This document shows positions 1 through 7,380 of a DNA stretch of 64,000 bases, one piece after another. The notes beneath the pieces were generated by a model. It saw nothing but the letters and a program-made list of their open reading frames with translations. It did no database searches and had not been told where the DNA came from. The DNA is taken from positions 62,001-126,000 of the forward strand of contig NZ_PPEG02000003.1 of NCBI RefSeq assembly GCF_002899945.2, written 5' to 3'. Source of the DNA: Chryseobacterium viscerum (GTDB lineage: Bacteria > Bacteroidota > Bacteroidia > Flavobacteriales > Weeksellaceae). Position 1 is the first letter of the stretch. Each line of letters opens with the position of its first letter. A program made the translations under genes and the position numbers.

Positions 1-83
1 AGGCTTAATAGTTCTTCGGAAATAACCCTTTCAAAAGGATCATTAATCCCCACTTCGGTTCTTGTGATTTCAATGGTTTCCAT
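1..83 (-). CDS. 5' end of an unidentified protein (partial)
   Basis: An open frame runs on the minus strand from an ATG at 83-81 to the window edge. It gives about 27 residues that begin METIEITRTEVGIND and continue without a stop. The short charged N-terminus has no signal peptide. It loosely recalls the first strand of SRPBCC (START-like) domains, but too little is visible to assign a family. The gene continues outside the window. Confidence 0.5.
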   Translation of the reverse strand, partial: METIEITRTEVGINDPFERVISEELLS

Positions 84-381
84 TTTGTTGTTTTTTGGTT
101 GTTGTTTAGTTTTTACCCTCTTTATAAGGAGTCGGTAATTCCCGGGAATAGGAATCTCAATCAGTTATTCGGAGATAATAACTCCCTTCTGGTCTTCCTG
201 ATTGAGGAACTCAAAGTAACAACAAAAAAAAGAGGAATGGTAGAGTATAAACAACCAAATATTATCTTGCGTGGAAACACCTAATTATCTGTTTAATAAT
301 TGGTTAGTATGTATGTGTTTTATTCTGAAGATGAAATAAAGATTCTAAAGGATAAAGGTTGTTATTTTGATTAAGCAGAAC
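84..381. other. Gene-free stretch
   Basis: No convincing gene is seen here. A 61-codon frame at 99-284 (+) has no promoter, no recognisable product and unlikely composition. A 9-bp inverted repeat (156-164 with 198-206) could form a small hairpin around a T-rich loop. The stretch presumably contains the promoter of the minus-strand gene that leaves the left edge. Confidence 0.4.
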
Positions 382-432
382 CTAAAAAAGGATGAAAAAA
401 CCTCATATAATAGTTTTTTCATCCTTTTTTAG
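382..432. terminator. Bidirectional Rho-independent terminator
   Basis: A perfect 20-bp inverted repeat (382-401 with 413-432) surrounds an 11-base loop. A and T runs at the two ends provide U-tracts on either strand. It lies just downstream of the minus-strand TlpA-like gene, whose transcription it should end. Confidence 0.85.
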
Positions 433-458
433 CAATAATATTATATTGAGTACAGATT

Positions 459-1547
459 TTATTTATTAATTACTCTATTAAATTCCTCTTCACTGGATAA
501 GCCTGTAGAAGAAGACAATACCTTCATATTATTGTCAATTAGAATCGTATAAGGAATCGTATTATTAAATTTAAACAAGATTTGGAGATCATTATAAGCA
601 GGATTTTCACTGTTTATTATAAATTGTTTCCAGGACATTTTCTCCTCTGAAAGTGCTTTTTTCCATGCATTATTTTCCTCATCTATAGATATTGAAATAA
701 ATTCTACATCTTTATTATACTTTTCATACTCTTTTTTAAGCATCGGAATTTCCATTCTGCAAGGACCACACCAGCTAGCCCAGAAAACTAAAAGATGTTT
801 TTTATAATTTTTGTCCAATACTGAAACTTTCTTTCCATTCGAATTTTCCAGTTCAGGCATTTTAATATTTCCAATTTCTTTTGCTTTATTATTATACTTT
901 AGGAGTTTTTTGTAAGGGTTACTTTGTTTTACTTCCTCATCAAATAAATTTAATAATTCATCAGTCTGAGTGGTATTAAATACCGTTTTATTACCAATAA
1001 TATTGTATAAGATATGATATGAATAAGGATATTTTTTAATTTTTTCTTTAATCACATCTATATTATCAGGACTATTATTTGTAAAAATAGCATCACCCGT
1101 ATTATATAGCGCTTCGGTTTGTTTTCCTGCCTTTATTCGGGGACTATTTACAAAAATTACACTAGGAGATGGTGTAAAGTTTACTGGAGTATATTCTTCC
1201 ATGTTTCCTTTTATTGTAATTAAAGGATCAGACATAAAGGTTGGAGATCCCCATTTAGGAACGTTAGTAATAAATCCGAAAACTCGTTGAACATTTTTCT
1301 TATCTCTATGAAATATCCCAATATAAATAGGTAATTTCTCTTTAAAATCATGGTTTATTTCAAAGTGTCCTTTTATTGTTTGTACGCTGTCTATTTTATC
1401 AAGCATTGTTCCTGTCCATAGGTACATAATACCATCAGGAAGGTTGGGGATATCCCCAACAATCCTAACAGTTTGCTTTTTATTGCATGAATAAATACAT
1501 GTCAATAAAATTATAAGATGCAAAAAAATATTTTTCCTTATTTTCAT
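459..1547 (-). CDS. TlpA-like thioredoxin-fold lipoprotein
   Basis: This is a 362-residue exported thiol-disulfide protein. A lipoprotein signal ends at Cys21 (CIYSC). A DUF4369-like beta-rich N-terminal part follows, then an AhpC/TSA-TlpA thioredoxin domain from about residue 240. The domain has the active site FWASWCGPC (Cys260, Cys263) and a cis-proline loop (IPYT, about Pro332). The family reduces or shuffles disulfides in the periplasm. Here the gene lies 6 bases after a four-cysteine double-glycine-leader peptide and is almost certainly co-transcribed with it, which suggests that peptide as substrate. That link is inference; general cytochrome-maturation or redox roles are alternatives. 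Confidence 0.85.
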   Translation of the reverse strand: MKIRKNIFLHLIILLTCIYSCNKKQTVRIVGDIPNLPDGIMYLWTGTMLDKIDSVQTIKGHFEINHDFKEKLPIYIGIFHRDKKNVQRVFGFITNVPKWGSPTFMSDPLITIKGNMEEYTPVNFTPSPSVIFVNSPRIKAGKQTEALYNTGDAIFTNNSPDNIDVIKEKIKKYPYSYHILYNIIGNKTVFNTTQTDELLNLFDEEVKQSNPYKKLLKYNNKAKEIGNIKMPELENSNGKKVSVLDKNYKKHLLVFWASWCGPCRMEIPMLKKEYEKYNKDVEFISISIDEENNAWKKALSEEKMSWKQFIINSENPAYNDLQILFKFNNTIPYTILIDNNMKVLSSSTGLSSEEEFNRVINK

Positions 1548-1553
1548 ACTAAT

Positions 1554-1838
1554 TTAGCTTAAATCTGTACTTGCTCCTAAACCTGCTTTACCAGTACAAC
1601 GGCTTACACCACTGTTGGAAGTAATGGCATGACTATTCCCTGTACCTGTTTCACAATAATAACTTCCACCCCAGGTTACTCCATTAGAGGAAGTGGTATT
1701 CATAACATAAGCACATTTTCCAGGGTAGGTTATCCATGATCCGTTAGCTTGCTGAACAGATAAAGAACAAGGATCACCTACATTCCCTCCAAATACATCT
1801 TTCAGTTCATTTCTTGATAATTTTTTTAAATTTTTCAT
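1554..1838 (-). CDS. Double-glycine-leader bacteriocin-like peptide precursor
   Basis: This 94-residue precursor has the leader MKNLKKLSRNELKDVFGG, typical of the bacteriocin-like peptide family common in Chryseobacterium. Cleavage after Gly17-Gly18 would leave a mature peptide of 76 residues. It has four cysteines (24, 42, 62, 81), is rich in Gly, Ser and Thr, and has almost no charge in its C-terminal half. Such leaders are normally removed by a C39-peptidase ABC exporter, and none is present in this window. The gene is first in a two-gene unit with the TlpA-like thiol protein, so disulfide formation is expected. Antimicrobial activity is not shown by sequence; a signalling or other secreted role is possible. 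Confidence 0.8.
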   Translation of the reverse strand: MKNLKKLSRNELKDVFGGNVGDPCSLSVQQANGSWITYPGKCAYVMNTTSSNGVTWGGSYYCETGTGNSHAITSNSGVSRCTGKAGLGASTDLS

Positions 1839-1865
1839 GTTTTTTTATGTTTTAAGGTTGAATAC

Positions 1866-1873
1866 CAAATATA
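1866..1873 (-). promoter_or_regulatory. -7 promoter element of the peptide/TlpA unit
   Basis: On the minus strand this reads TATATTTG, a perfect Bacteroidota TAnnTTTG element. It lies 27 bases before the peptide start codon, with a TTTG about 16 bases further upstream as a possible -33 element. Confidence 0.6.
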
Positions 1874-1911
1874 TAAATATAAATCAAGCCAAAGAGAGAA
1901 ATTTTATTATG

Positions 1912-2053
1912 TTAAACTTTAATATTACCATCTATATATTCCTTTTTTTCCATGATTAAGAATCGAATGATTGAAATATTTGTGTAAATCATTATATCCT
2001 GTCCATTCATCTGTATATAGAGTATCAAGAAAATTAACAGTTTCTAAAATCAT
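1912..2053 (-). pseudogene. Remnant of an IS1595-family (ISXO2-like) transposase
   Basis: The minus strand encodes TLYTDEWTGYNDLHKYFNHS followed by ILNHGK. This closely resembles the region around the second catalytic Asp of ISXO2-like DDE transposases (YTDEW..Y..L...HxxVNHG.G.YVDGN). After HGK an A-run carries a frameshift, and the expected continuation EYIDGNIK is in the next frame before a stop at 1912. Upstream an in-frame TAA precedes the fragment. Only about 45 codons remain, so the element is dead. Terminal repeats were not recognised. Confidence 0.75.
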
Positions 2054-2129
2054 AGGTTACAAATTTACAAGATTTGCTGCGATTTTGCCTTTATGCTGTA
2101 TTAGTCCAAAAACAGAACAGGTCTATAAC

Positions 2130-2152
2130 AAAAAAGAAACCCGAAGGTTTCT
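2130..2152 (-). terminator. Rho-independent terminator with UUCG tetraloop
   Basis: On the minus strand a 7-bp stem (AGAAACC/GGTTTCT, 2146-2152 with 2135-2141) closes a TTCG tetraloop and is followed by a T-run. It should end transcripts from the hypothetical gene at 2434-3072, leaving a 3' untranslated part of about 280 bases. Confidence 0.7.
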
Positions 2153-2433
2153 CTATTTTATTGTTTCAGTAGAGCTGTTTTGCAGCTTTAGATTGTATAG
2201 TTTTATCCACTCAATACTGATGTGAGTTTTATGCAATGATTTCCCGGAGCGATGGTGAAAAGCCAGTCACTGAGATTTTATAAAGGAATTTCTGCATAGT
2301 CATCCATCTGGACCTATCTGAAGATAGTAAATAGATCGGGCAGGTTGGCATTGATACTCTTCCTATTAAAAAAAAATTGATATTTATTTCATGTACTAGT
2401 TTTTGATGTTGTTGGTATAAAAAAGAATATAAA
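2153..2433. other. Gene-free stretch, possibly decayed
   Basis: This lies between the terminator at 2130-2152 and the stop of the upstream hypothetical gene. Minus-strand frames here are broken by stops, and the one longer frame (2229-2555) overlaps a real gene. It may be decayed coding DNA next to the transposase remnant, but no homologous protein can be named. Confidence 0.35.
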
Positions 2434-3072
2434 TTATTGTTGATAGGCTTCTGTTGGGAGTAGGGCTGCTGTTTTATAATAGCTGATATCAGTTGGGATT
2501 TGCGACTGAAGATCCTGGAAAGTATCATAATCATAATGGGCCCAGCTTTCATCATCTTCGGGATCGGAGGTCTTTTTTACAGCCAGCTCCAGTTTACCGT
2601 CTTCCTGATAGCTGCATTCTATAGCTGCATATTTTTCACCATTTTCGTCTGTGGTATACCAGCACTTTATAGTTCTTTCAAGTTGGGGTTGGTGAGTTTC
2701 ATTATCGATAACCTGGGAACAGATAAAGTTTTCAGGATCATCTGTTTTGAAAGCAGTTTTAGAAATTAAGGGCAGATCGTCCACGGATAAGGAATACAAT
2801 TTATTGGTGGAAATAATAAATCCGTCGGTAGCTTCTTTTTTTTCAATATCAAAAAAATCTGACTTTTCCTTGAGATAATCTACTACCTGCGCCTCGTCTT
2901 CATCGTTACTTAGAAAATAATTGATATTATAAACACTGTCTTCGTTGATAAATTCAATTTCTTTCAGGAAATCGGAACCCTCTTCATAATAATACAGATG
3001 ATATTCGTTTAGCTTCACAGCATTATTTTTGGAAATGATCTCTCCAAAAATGTTTTTGTACACTTTTTTCAT
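2434..3072 (-). CDS. Hypothetical acidic cytosolic protein
   Basis: This is a 212-residue protein with no signal peptide or membrane segment. It is rich in Asp, Glu and Tyr (DEDEAQVVDYL, DPEDDESWAHYDY). I do not recognise a family. The acidic, aromatic composition resembles many small immunity-type or SMI1-like proteins of Bacteroidota, but no diagnostic motif is seen. It probably forms its own unit, starting after the 3184-3612 gene and ending at the hairpin at 2130-2152. Confidence 0.65.
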   Translation of the reverse strand: MKKVYKNIFGEIISKNNAVKLNEYHLYYYEEGSDFLKEIEFINEDSVYNINYFLSNDEDEAQVVDYLKEKSDFFDIEKKEATDGFIISTNKLYSLSVDDLPLISKTAFKTDDPENFICSQVIDNETHQPQLERTIKCWYTTDENGEKYAAIECSYQEDGKLELAVKKTSDPEDDESWAHYDYDTFQDLQSQIPTDISYYKTAALLPTEAYQQ

Positions 3073-3183
3073 TTTTAATCATGTTAGTTAGTTTCATCTA
3101 TTAGTTTAAGTGGTGGCCGCAAAGATAAGTTTTCTTTTTTATCTTAGCTTGAAGCGTAAAATAGTATTTATTTCGCAGGTATA

Positions 3184-3612
3184 TTATATATCCTTTATAA
3201 AATCCTCATATTCATAGTAAAACCTTTCAAAACCGTCCATTTTGTCTATAAAGAATTCAAAAATTTCTTGCCAGGTGTTTTTGTTAAAAATAGAAACATT
3301 GTGTTTTTCTATCCATATTCTGCTGATAATCTTGCCGTTTTCAAGGATGAAGTGTTCATCTTTCTGAAAATCTCCGACAAAATCTTTTAAAATATCTTCC
3401 AGTGACCAGATCTTTTCATAGTAAGCGTTTCTGAAGATTTCGTCTTTCATTTCGATATCAAGAGAAACCTCTGCTTTTTTATTGTCGGCAGAAAATTTAA
3501 ATGCCATGTCCTTGATTTTGGTATCATAAAGAATCCATTTTCTGGGAAATGATCTTCCAAAAGCGGTCCAAAATTCCTTTTTTAATTGCTGTGCCTCTTG
3601 TTTACTGAACAT
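3184..3612 (-). CDS. DUF4268-like protein
   Basis: The 142-residue product begins MFSKQEAQQLKKEFWTAFG, continues with SFPRKWILYDTKIKDMAFKF, and has a conserved-looking Asp/Glu-rich core. This arrangement (EFW.aFG, then a W..Y.T.ik...f.f.a) fits DUF4268, a small cytosolic family also found next to restriction or nuclease domains but common as a stand-alone protein in Flavobacteriia. Its biochemical role is unknown. It sits upstream of the acidic hypothetical gene on the same strand and could be co-transcribed with it. Confidence 0.7.
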   Translation of the reverse strand: MFSKQEAQQLKKEFWTAFGRSFPRKWILYDTKIKDMAFKFSADNKKAEVSLDIEMKDEIFRNAYYEKIWSLEDILKDFVGDFQKDEHFILENGKIISRIWIEKHNVSIFNKNTWQEIFEFFIDKMDGFERFYYEYEDFIKDI

Positions 3613-3751
3613 ATGGCAAACATAATGATTTAATAGGAGAAAGGCAAAAATGTGGTATTGAAAACCGTAAAATTACGGATGTATAAATTTCCTCTTTTCC
3701 ACTTTTATAATTTCATTCTTCCGCCTTTTTTCAAATATTAAACAATTTTCT

Positions 3752-3759
3752 TACTTTTG
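3752..3759 (+). promoter_or_regulatory. -7 element giving a probably leaderless mRNA
   Basis: TACTTTTG matches TAnnTTTG and ends only 5 bases before the Rrf2 start codon at 3765. With normal spacing transcription would begin at or next to the A of the ATG. Confidence 0.55.
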
Positions 3760-3764
3760 CTGTA

Positions 3765-4172
3765 ATGCTTTCAAAAAAATCTCAATATGCGTTTAAGGCA
3801 CTTTCATATCTTGTAGAAAAAAGAAATGAAGGTCCGATTCTTATTTCTGAAATTGCGGAACACAAAAGAATTCCTTTAAAGTTTTTGGAAAATATTCTGC
3901 TCGAATTGAAAAAGGCAGATATTCTTGACAGTAAGAAAGGAAAGGGTGGAGGATATTTTTTAAAAGAAAATCCTGAAAATGTGAAACTGGCAAAAATTAT
4001 TCGTCTTGTAAACGGACCTATTGCCATGCTTCCTTGTGTAAGTCTGAATTTCTATGAAAAGTGCGAAGACTGTAATGAAGATCACTGCGGACTTCACGAT
4101 GTTTTGATAGAGGTTCGGGATGCTTCACTGAATATTCTGGAAAGTAAAACTTTAATGGATCTGGTCGACTGA
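3765..4172 (+). CDS. Rrf2-family transcriptional regulator
   Basis: This 135-residue winged-helix regulator starts with the family signature MLSKKSQYAFKALSYL. It has the recognition helix in the KFLENILLELKKADIL region and the wing KGKGGGYFL. Cysteines follow at PC..., KCEDC and HCGLH (residues about 90-110), more than the three usual Fe-S ligands. Rrf2 proteins sense Fe-S status, NO or cysteine supply. The following TauE/SafE exporter suggests control of sulfur metabolism, as for CymR-like members. The start is fixed by the conserved N-terminus, and the promoter lies so close that the mRNA appears leaderless. Confidence 0.9.
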   Translation: MLSKKSQYAFKALSYLVEKRNEGPILISEIAEHKRIPLKFLENILLELKKADILDSKKGKGGGYFLKENPENVKLAKIIRLVNGPIAMLPCVSLNFYEKCEDCNEDHCGLHDVLIEVRDASLNILESKTLMDLVD

Positions 4173-4197
4173 CCTGATCCTTTTTTTGAATTAATAG

Positions 4198-4215
4198 TCT
4201 ACTTGTTTTGTAGGA
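4198..4215 (+). promoter_or_regulatory. Palindromic candidate operator before the small ORF/TauE unit
   Basis: The sequence TCTACttgttttGTAGGA contains CTAC/GTAG half-sites around an 8-base T-rich centre. It lies downstream of the Rrf2 gene and upstream of the next transcription unit. Being next to a DNA-binding regulator makes it a candidate Rrf2 site. This is inference from position and symmetry only. Confidence 0.35.
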
Positions 4216-4260
4216 TAAATATTTTTATCAGATATTTGCATGACTTCAAATGAATAAATT

Positions 4261-4452
4261 ATGATTTCAAAAGAAGAAGCATACCCATCACAAAAGCTTA
4301 CATCTTTCATTCCTGCAGTACATCTGATAGCTGCTTATACTGTATCTGAAAAGAATCCTGTACTCAGAGGTGAGAAATACGAACAATCATCATGTGTTTT
4401 TAATATCAAAGATGCTGATAATAAGAGAATAGGGATTAAAACGACTGTGTGA
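4261..4452 (+). CDS. Small hypothetical ORF upstream of the TauE exporter
   Basis: This 63-codon frame has no recognisable domain, signal peptide or membrane segment (it begins MISKEEAYPSQKLTSF). It ends one base before the start codon of the exporter gene and could couple its translation. No ribosome binding site is obvious. It may be a real small protein, a leader ORF or the truncated end of an ancestral gene of the sulfur operon. Confidence 0.35.
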   Translation: MISKEEAYPSQKLTSFIPAVHLIAAYTVSEKNPVLRGEKYEQSSCVFNIKDADNKRIGIKTTV

Positions 4453-4453
4453 T

Positions 4454-5341
4454 ATGGTGATTTCAAGAAAAATTCAAGTAAGGCTTAATGTCCTTTTTGT
4501 GACGGCTGTCACGATATCGATTGGCGTTTTTTCAATGTATGAACTGGGATATCTGGATGAGCTCCTGAACATTTTAGCAAAAGATAATTACATTTTTTAC
4601 TGGATGCTTCTGGTAGGAGTTTTTGCAGAAATCGTAGCAGGATCAATGGGCATGGGATACGGAGTCATCTGCACAACCACCCTTATGCTTCTGAATATTC
4701 CGCCGCATATTGTAAGTGCAAGCATTCATTCTGCGGAAAGCTTTACGACAGCTGCGGGAAGCATCAGCCATATCAGGTTGAAAAATGTGAGTAAGAGCTT
4801 GGTGAAGAAACTGGCTGTGCCGGCTGTTATTGGAGCAGTTATTGGAGCCGTAAGTCTTACTTACCTTGGAGAATATTATGCGAAGATCACCAAAACATTG
4901 ATTGCTTTTTATACTTTATACCTTGGGATCCAGATTCTTTCGAATGCTTTTAAAGAAAAACAAAGTAAGGCATTGAAAAGAAAAACCAATCTGACCAGAC
5001 TGGGAGTGATAGGAGGATTTATAGACTCTTTTGCCGGAGGAGGATGGGGCCCTTTGGTAACCGGAACCTTGATTAAAAATGCTTTTACCCCCAGATTTGC
5101 TGTAGGAAGTTCTACCGTAGCCAAATTTATCCTTACCATAACAGCTGCTGTTACCTTTTTCTTTACTCTGGGAATCCAGCACTGGAATATCATTCTTGGA
5201 CTTTTAATAGGCGGAATTATCACAGCACCTTTTTCAGCGATGCTTACGGCAAAGCTTCCCGTAAAGAAAATGTTTGTGATTATCGGAACGCTGGTGATTG
5301 TAATGAGTTCTATAACTATTTATAAATCAGTTTTAAATTAA
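4454..5341 (+). CDS. TauE/SafE-family sulfite/anion exporter
   Basis: This is a 295-residue inner-membrane protein with about eight hydrophobic segments. It has the two glycine-rich TauE repeats: AEIVAGSMGMGYG in the first half and GGFIDSFAGGGWGPLVTGTL in the second. The family exports sulfite, sulfoacetate and related anions. Lying downstream of an Rrf2 regulator, it probably protects the cell from sulfite or balances sulfur flux during assimilation. The exact substrate cannot be read from sequence. Confidence 0.85.
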   Translation: MVISRKIQVRLNVLFVTAVTISIGVFSMYELGYLDELLNILAKDNYIFYWMLLVGVFAEIVAGSMGMGYGVICTTTLMLLNIPPHIVSASIHSAESFTTAAGSISHIRLKNVSKSLVKKLAVPAVIGAVIGAVSLTYLGEYYAKITKTLIAFYTLYLGIQILSNAFKEKQSKALKRKTNLTRLGVIGGFIDSFAGGGWGPLVTGTLIKNAFTPRFAVGSSTVAKFILTITAAVTFFFTLGIQHWNIILGLLIGGIITAPFSAMLTAKLPVKKMFVIIGTLVIVMSSITIYKSVLN

Positions 5342-5429
5342 AAATTATGCATGGTTGGGAAAAATAAAAGCCTTAAAAAGAGATTCGGTTTTGAAAATAT
5401 TTTACTTTTACATCACTAAATATTAGAAC

Positions 5430-5720
5430 ATGAATTTACATATCATTGCACTTTTTAAGTTTAATGAAAATTATCTGATGGATGCCGTAGAGCTATTTCA
5501 GAAGCTTGTGAAAGAAACAAGAAAAGAAGAAGGCTGTCTGCAGTATGACCTTATTGAAGATAAAGATAATAAGGGAACTTTCTTCCTGATCGAGCTTTGG
5601 GAAAGCGTTGAACACCACAACAGACATAACGGGGAGGACCACCTTTTAGATTTTCGTAAAGAGGCTTCCAAAATCCTGGAAAGCTCAGCAGAAGTATATA
5701 AAGGATTTAAAATATATTAA
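5430..5720 (+). CDS. Antibiotic biosynthesis monooxygenase (ABM)-domain protein
   Basis: This 96-residue single-domain protein has the ABM dimeric alpha/beta-barrel pattern: strand LHIIALFKF, helix with LVKETRKEEGCLQYDL, strand TFFLIELWES, then W..HN.H. Members include quinol monooxygenases such as YgiN and small heme or aldehyde enzymes. No cofactor residue decides the substrate here. The gene is monocistronic, about 90 bases after the exporter, and ends at the terminator at 5822-5855. Confidence 0.75.
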   Translation: MNLHIIALFKFNENYLMDAVELFQKLVKETRKEEGCLQYDLIEDKDNKGTFFLIELWESVEHHNRHNGEDHLLDFRKEASKILESSAEVYKGFKIY

Positions 5721-5821
5721 TATAATTGAAAGATTAAAATATTTAAAATTGAAAGATTTACGAGTGCTGTACAGCTATTTGTTTTATGGTTAATTCCTAA
5801 ATCTTCTGATTATTAAAAAAT

Positions 5822-5855
5822 AAAGGGCGGTTTCATACTATTGAAACCGCCCTTT
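5822..5855. terminator. Bidirectional Rho-independent terminator
   Basis: A perfect 14-bp inverted repeat (5822-5835 with 5842-5855, core GGGCGGTTTC) has A- and T-rich flanks. It separates the convergent ABM-domain gene (+) and HmuY-like T9SS gene (-). Confidence 0.9.
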
Positions 5856-5892
5856 TATTAGAAAAAATAGAAAGTATTAAAATAAAAATATC

Positions 5893-7185
5893 TTATTTTA
5901 CGATAAGCTTTTTCGTCTCCGATTGGCCTCCGTAAGTAATTTTAACAAGGTAATTCCCTGATGTAAGCGTAGAAAGATTCAAATCCTGTTTGTAGAATCC
6001 TGCCTGGTTGCTAAGTTCCGCAGAGTATACTTTTTTTCCGGTAAGGTCATATACCTCTACACTTCCTTTATTACCTGCTTTTTCTTTAACATCAAAAAGA
6101 ACAGTTACTTTTTTATCAGCTGTAGTTGGGTTAGGATAGATCCCGAAAGATGCTTTTTTCCCTACTTCAGTAATTCCTAAAGTCTCCGTGATTTTTTTGT
6201 ATTTGAAATACATATTTCCTGTAGTTGCCCCACCGTTTGTCGTGAAGTACATTCTGTAGTAATCACTTCCTTTTTTGATATAGTATACAACATCATTTTT
6301 CACTGTTCCAATCCCTTTCCAGGAGTGTCCTACTGTTGTAATAGCAGATGCAAAGCTTGTACTTGCAGGCATTGTATAGGTAGCTGTTTCCTGAGTTTCA
6401 GGCTGTACCATAGCCACTTTTATATTCGGACTCTGGATAGCCCCGGAAAGTGGATACATCTGGAACCCCATATAAAAAGTGTAATATTTTGTAAATACAA
6501 AATCCCATGCTGTTTTGGATGGCTCTAAGCTAGGAACTTTTGCGCCTGTGTCAAATGAGAAATAATTAAAATAAGAATCATCCGCTCCGTTGGCGATTGT
6601 TCTTGTTTCTGTAGCTCCCCATGCTGTACCGTTCCATTTTGAATATCTGAATGTATATCCTGCAAAAGCATCTTCGATAGCAAGTTTAACATAAGCTCCT
6701 GAAGCATATTTTAAAACAAAAATGGCTTTTCCTTCAATATGGTGGTTTATTGGATTGTATACTCCCCATCCTGTTGAAGGAATATTAGGGTTTGAAGAAA
6801 CCACAGGTCCCTGCTCGAAAGCTCCCTGAGTCCAGTCAGTCGTCTGGTCTGGGTTATAAAGAGGGGCTCCCCAGGAAGTCAGATTGTTGATATTGATATT
6901 ATCCCAGTCTGCTAAGTTGGTAGAAGCGGTGTATACTTCTATATCTTTTGCATCATTTATTCTTGATCCGAATGCAAAGTTTGAGTTTCTATAAAAAGCA
7001 ATATCCCAGCTATTGGCGGGTTGAGAAATCATATTACCATCTGCAAGGTTTACGAACACTCGGTTTTGGTATCCGCTCCCCATTGTCATATTTACCTGTG
7101 AGTATCCCAATGCGTCAGTTTGTGCCAAAACAGTCTGCTGAACAGACAGTGCCAATACTGAAGCCAATAATAGTTTTGTTTTCAT
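5893..7185 (-). CDS. HmuY-like heme-binding protein with T9SS sorting domain
   Basis: This is a 430-residue secreted protein with a Sec signal peptide ending in VLAQ. The body has two HmuY-type signatures, SWDIAFYR near residue 60 and AWDFVFTKYYT near 225. These resemble the Trp-Asp motifs of HmuY hemophores. The last ~85 residues are a type A T9SS sorting domain (FGIYPNPT..., GNYLVKI). The family captures heme at the cell surface and passes it to a TonB receptor. The lipoprotein encoded at 10405-11520 is a paralogue without the sorting domain. Expression probably answers to iron through the operator at 7204-7258. Confidence 0.82.
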   Translation of the reverse strand: MKTKLLLASVLALSVQQTVLAQTDALGYSQVNMTMGSGYQNRVFVNLADGNMISQPANSWDIAFYRNSNFAFGSRINDAKDIEVYTASTNLADWDNININNLTSWGAPLYNPDQTTDWTQGAFEQGPVVSSNPNIPSTGWGVYNPINHHIEGKAIFVLKYASGAYVKLAIEDAFAGYTFRYSKWNGTAWGATETRTIANGADDSYFNYFSFDTGAKVPSLEPSKTAWDFVFTKYYTFYMGFQMYPLSGAIQSPNIKVAMVQPETQETATYTMPASTSFASAITTVGHSWKGIGTVKNDVVYYIKKGSDYYRMYFTTNGGATTGNMYFKYKKITETLGITEVGKKASFGIYPNPTTADKKVTVLFDVKEKAGNKGSVEVYDLTGKKVYSAELSNQAGFYKQDLNLSTLTSGNYLVKITYGGQSETKKLIVK

Positions 7186-7203
7186 AACTTATTTTTTAAA
7201 TCC

Positions 7204-7258
7204 TTATTTAGAATGATTCCACAAAAGTATATAATTATTTTTAATCATTCTAAATAAA
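7204..7258 (-). promoter_or_regulatory. Promoter plus symmetrical operator (iron-regulator type) of the secreted HmuY gene
   Basis: The block contains a perfect 13-bp inverted repeat (7206-7218 with 7242-7254; core TTTAGAATGATT). It flanks a minus-strand -7 element TACTTTTG at 7222-7229. Fifty of its 55 positions match the block at 8198-8252. Each arm resembles a degenerate 7-1-7 Fur-type box (TTTAGAATnATTCTAAA). Two sites bracketing the promoter, in front of heme-uptake genes, fit a Fur-like repressor. The identity of the regulator is inferred. Confidence 0.7.
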
Positions 7259-7322
7259 AACATGATTTTTATCGTGTTTTTATTTTAATGATAGCTTTGA
7301 AAAGATAAATTGAGAGCACGAA

Positions 7323-7352
7323 AAAGCCGGCAGAATTACTCCTGCCGGCTTT
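7323..7352 (-). terminator. Rho-independent terminator
   Basis: An 11-bp perfect GC-rich inverted repeat (AAAGCCGGCAG, 7323-7333 with 7342-7352) is followed on the minus strand by a T-run. It ends the T9SS cargo gene at 7381-8187 and insulates the next promoter block. Confidence 0.88.
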
Positions 7353-7380
7353 ATAAAGGCTAATAATAGTCTAATAAACC

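Noticed and set aside
99..284. 61-codon plus-strand frame near the left edge
   Set aside because: No promoter, no family resemblance, and it sits in an intergenic space with hairpins; likely chance.
1971..2225. 84-codon plus-strand frame
   Set aside because: It is antisense to the transposase remnant and a terminator hairpin, and its product looks random.
2229..2555. 108-codon minus-strand frame
   Set aside because: It overlaps the end of the 2434-3072 gene in another frame and has no sensible product; at most decayed DNA.
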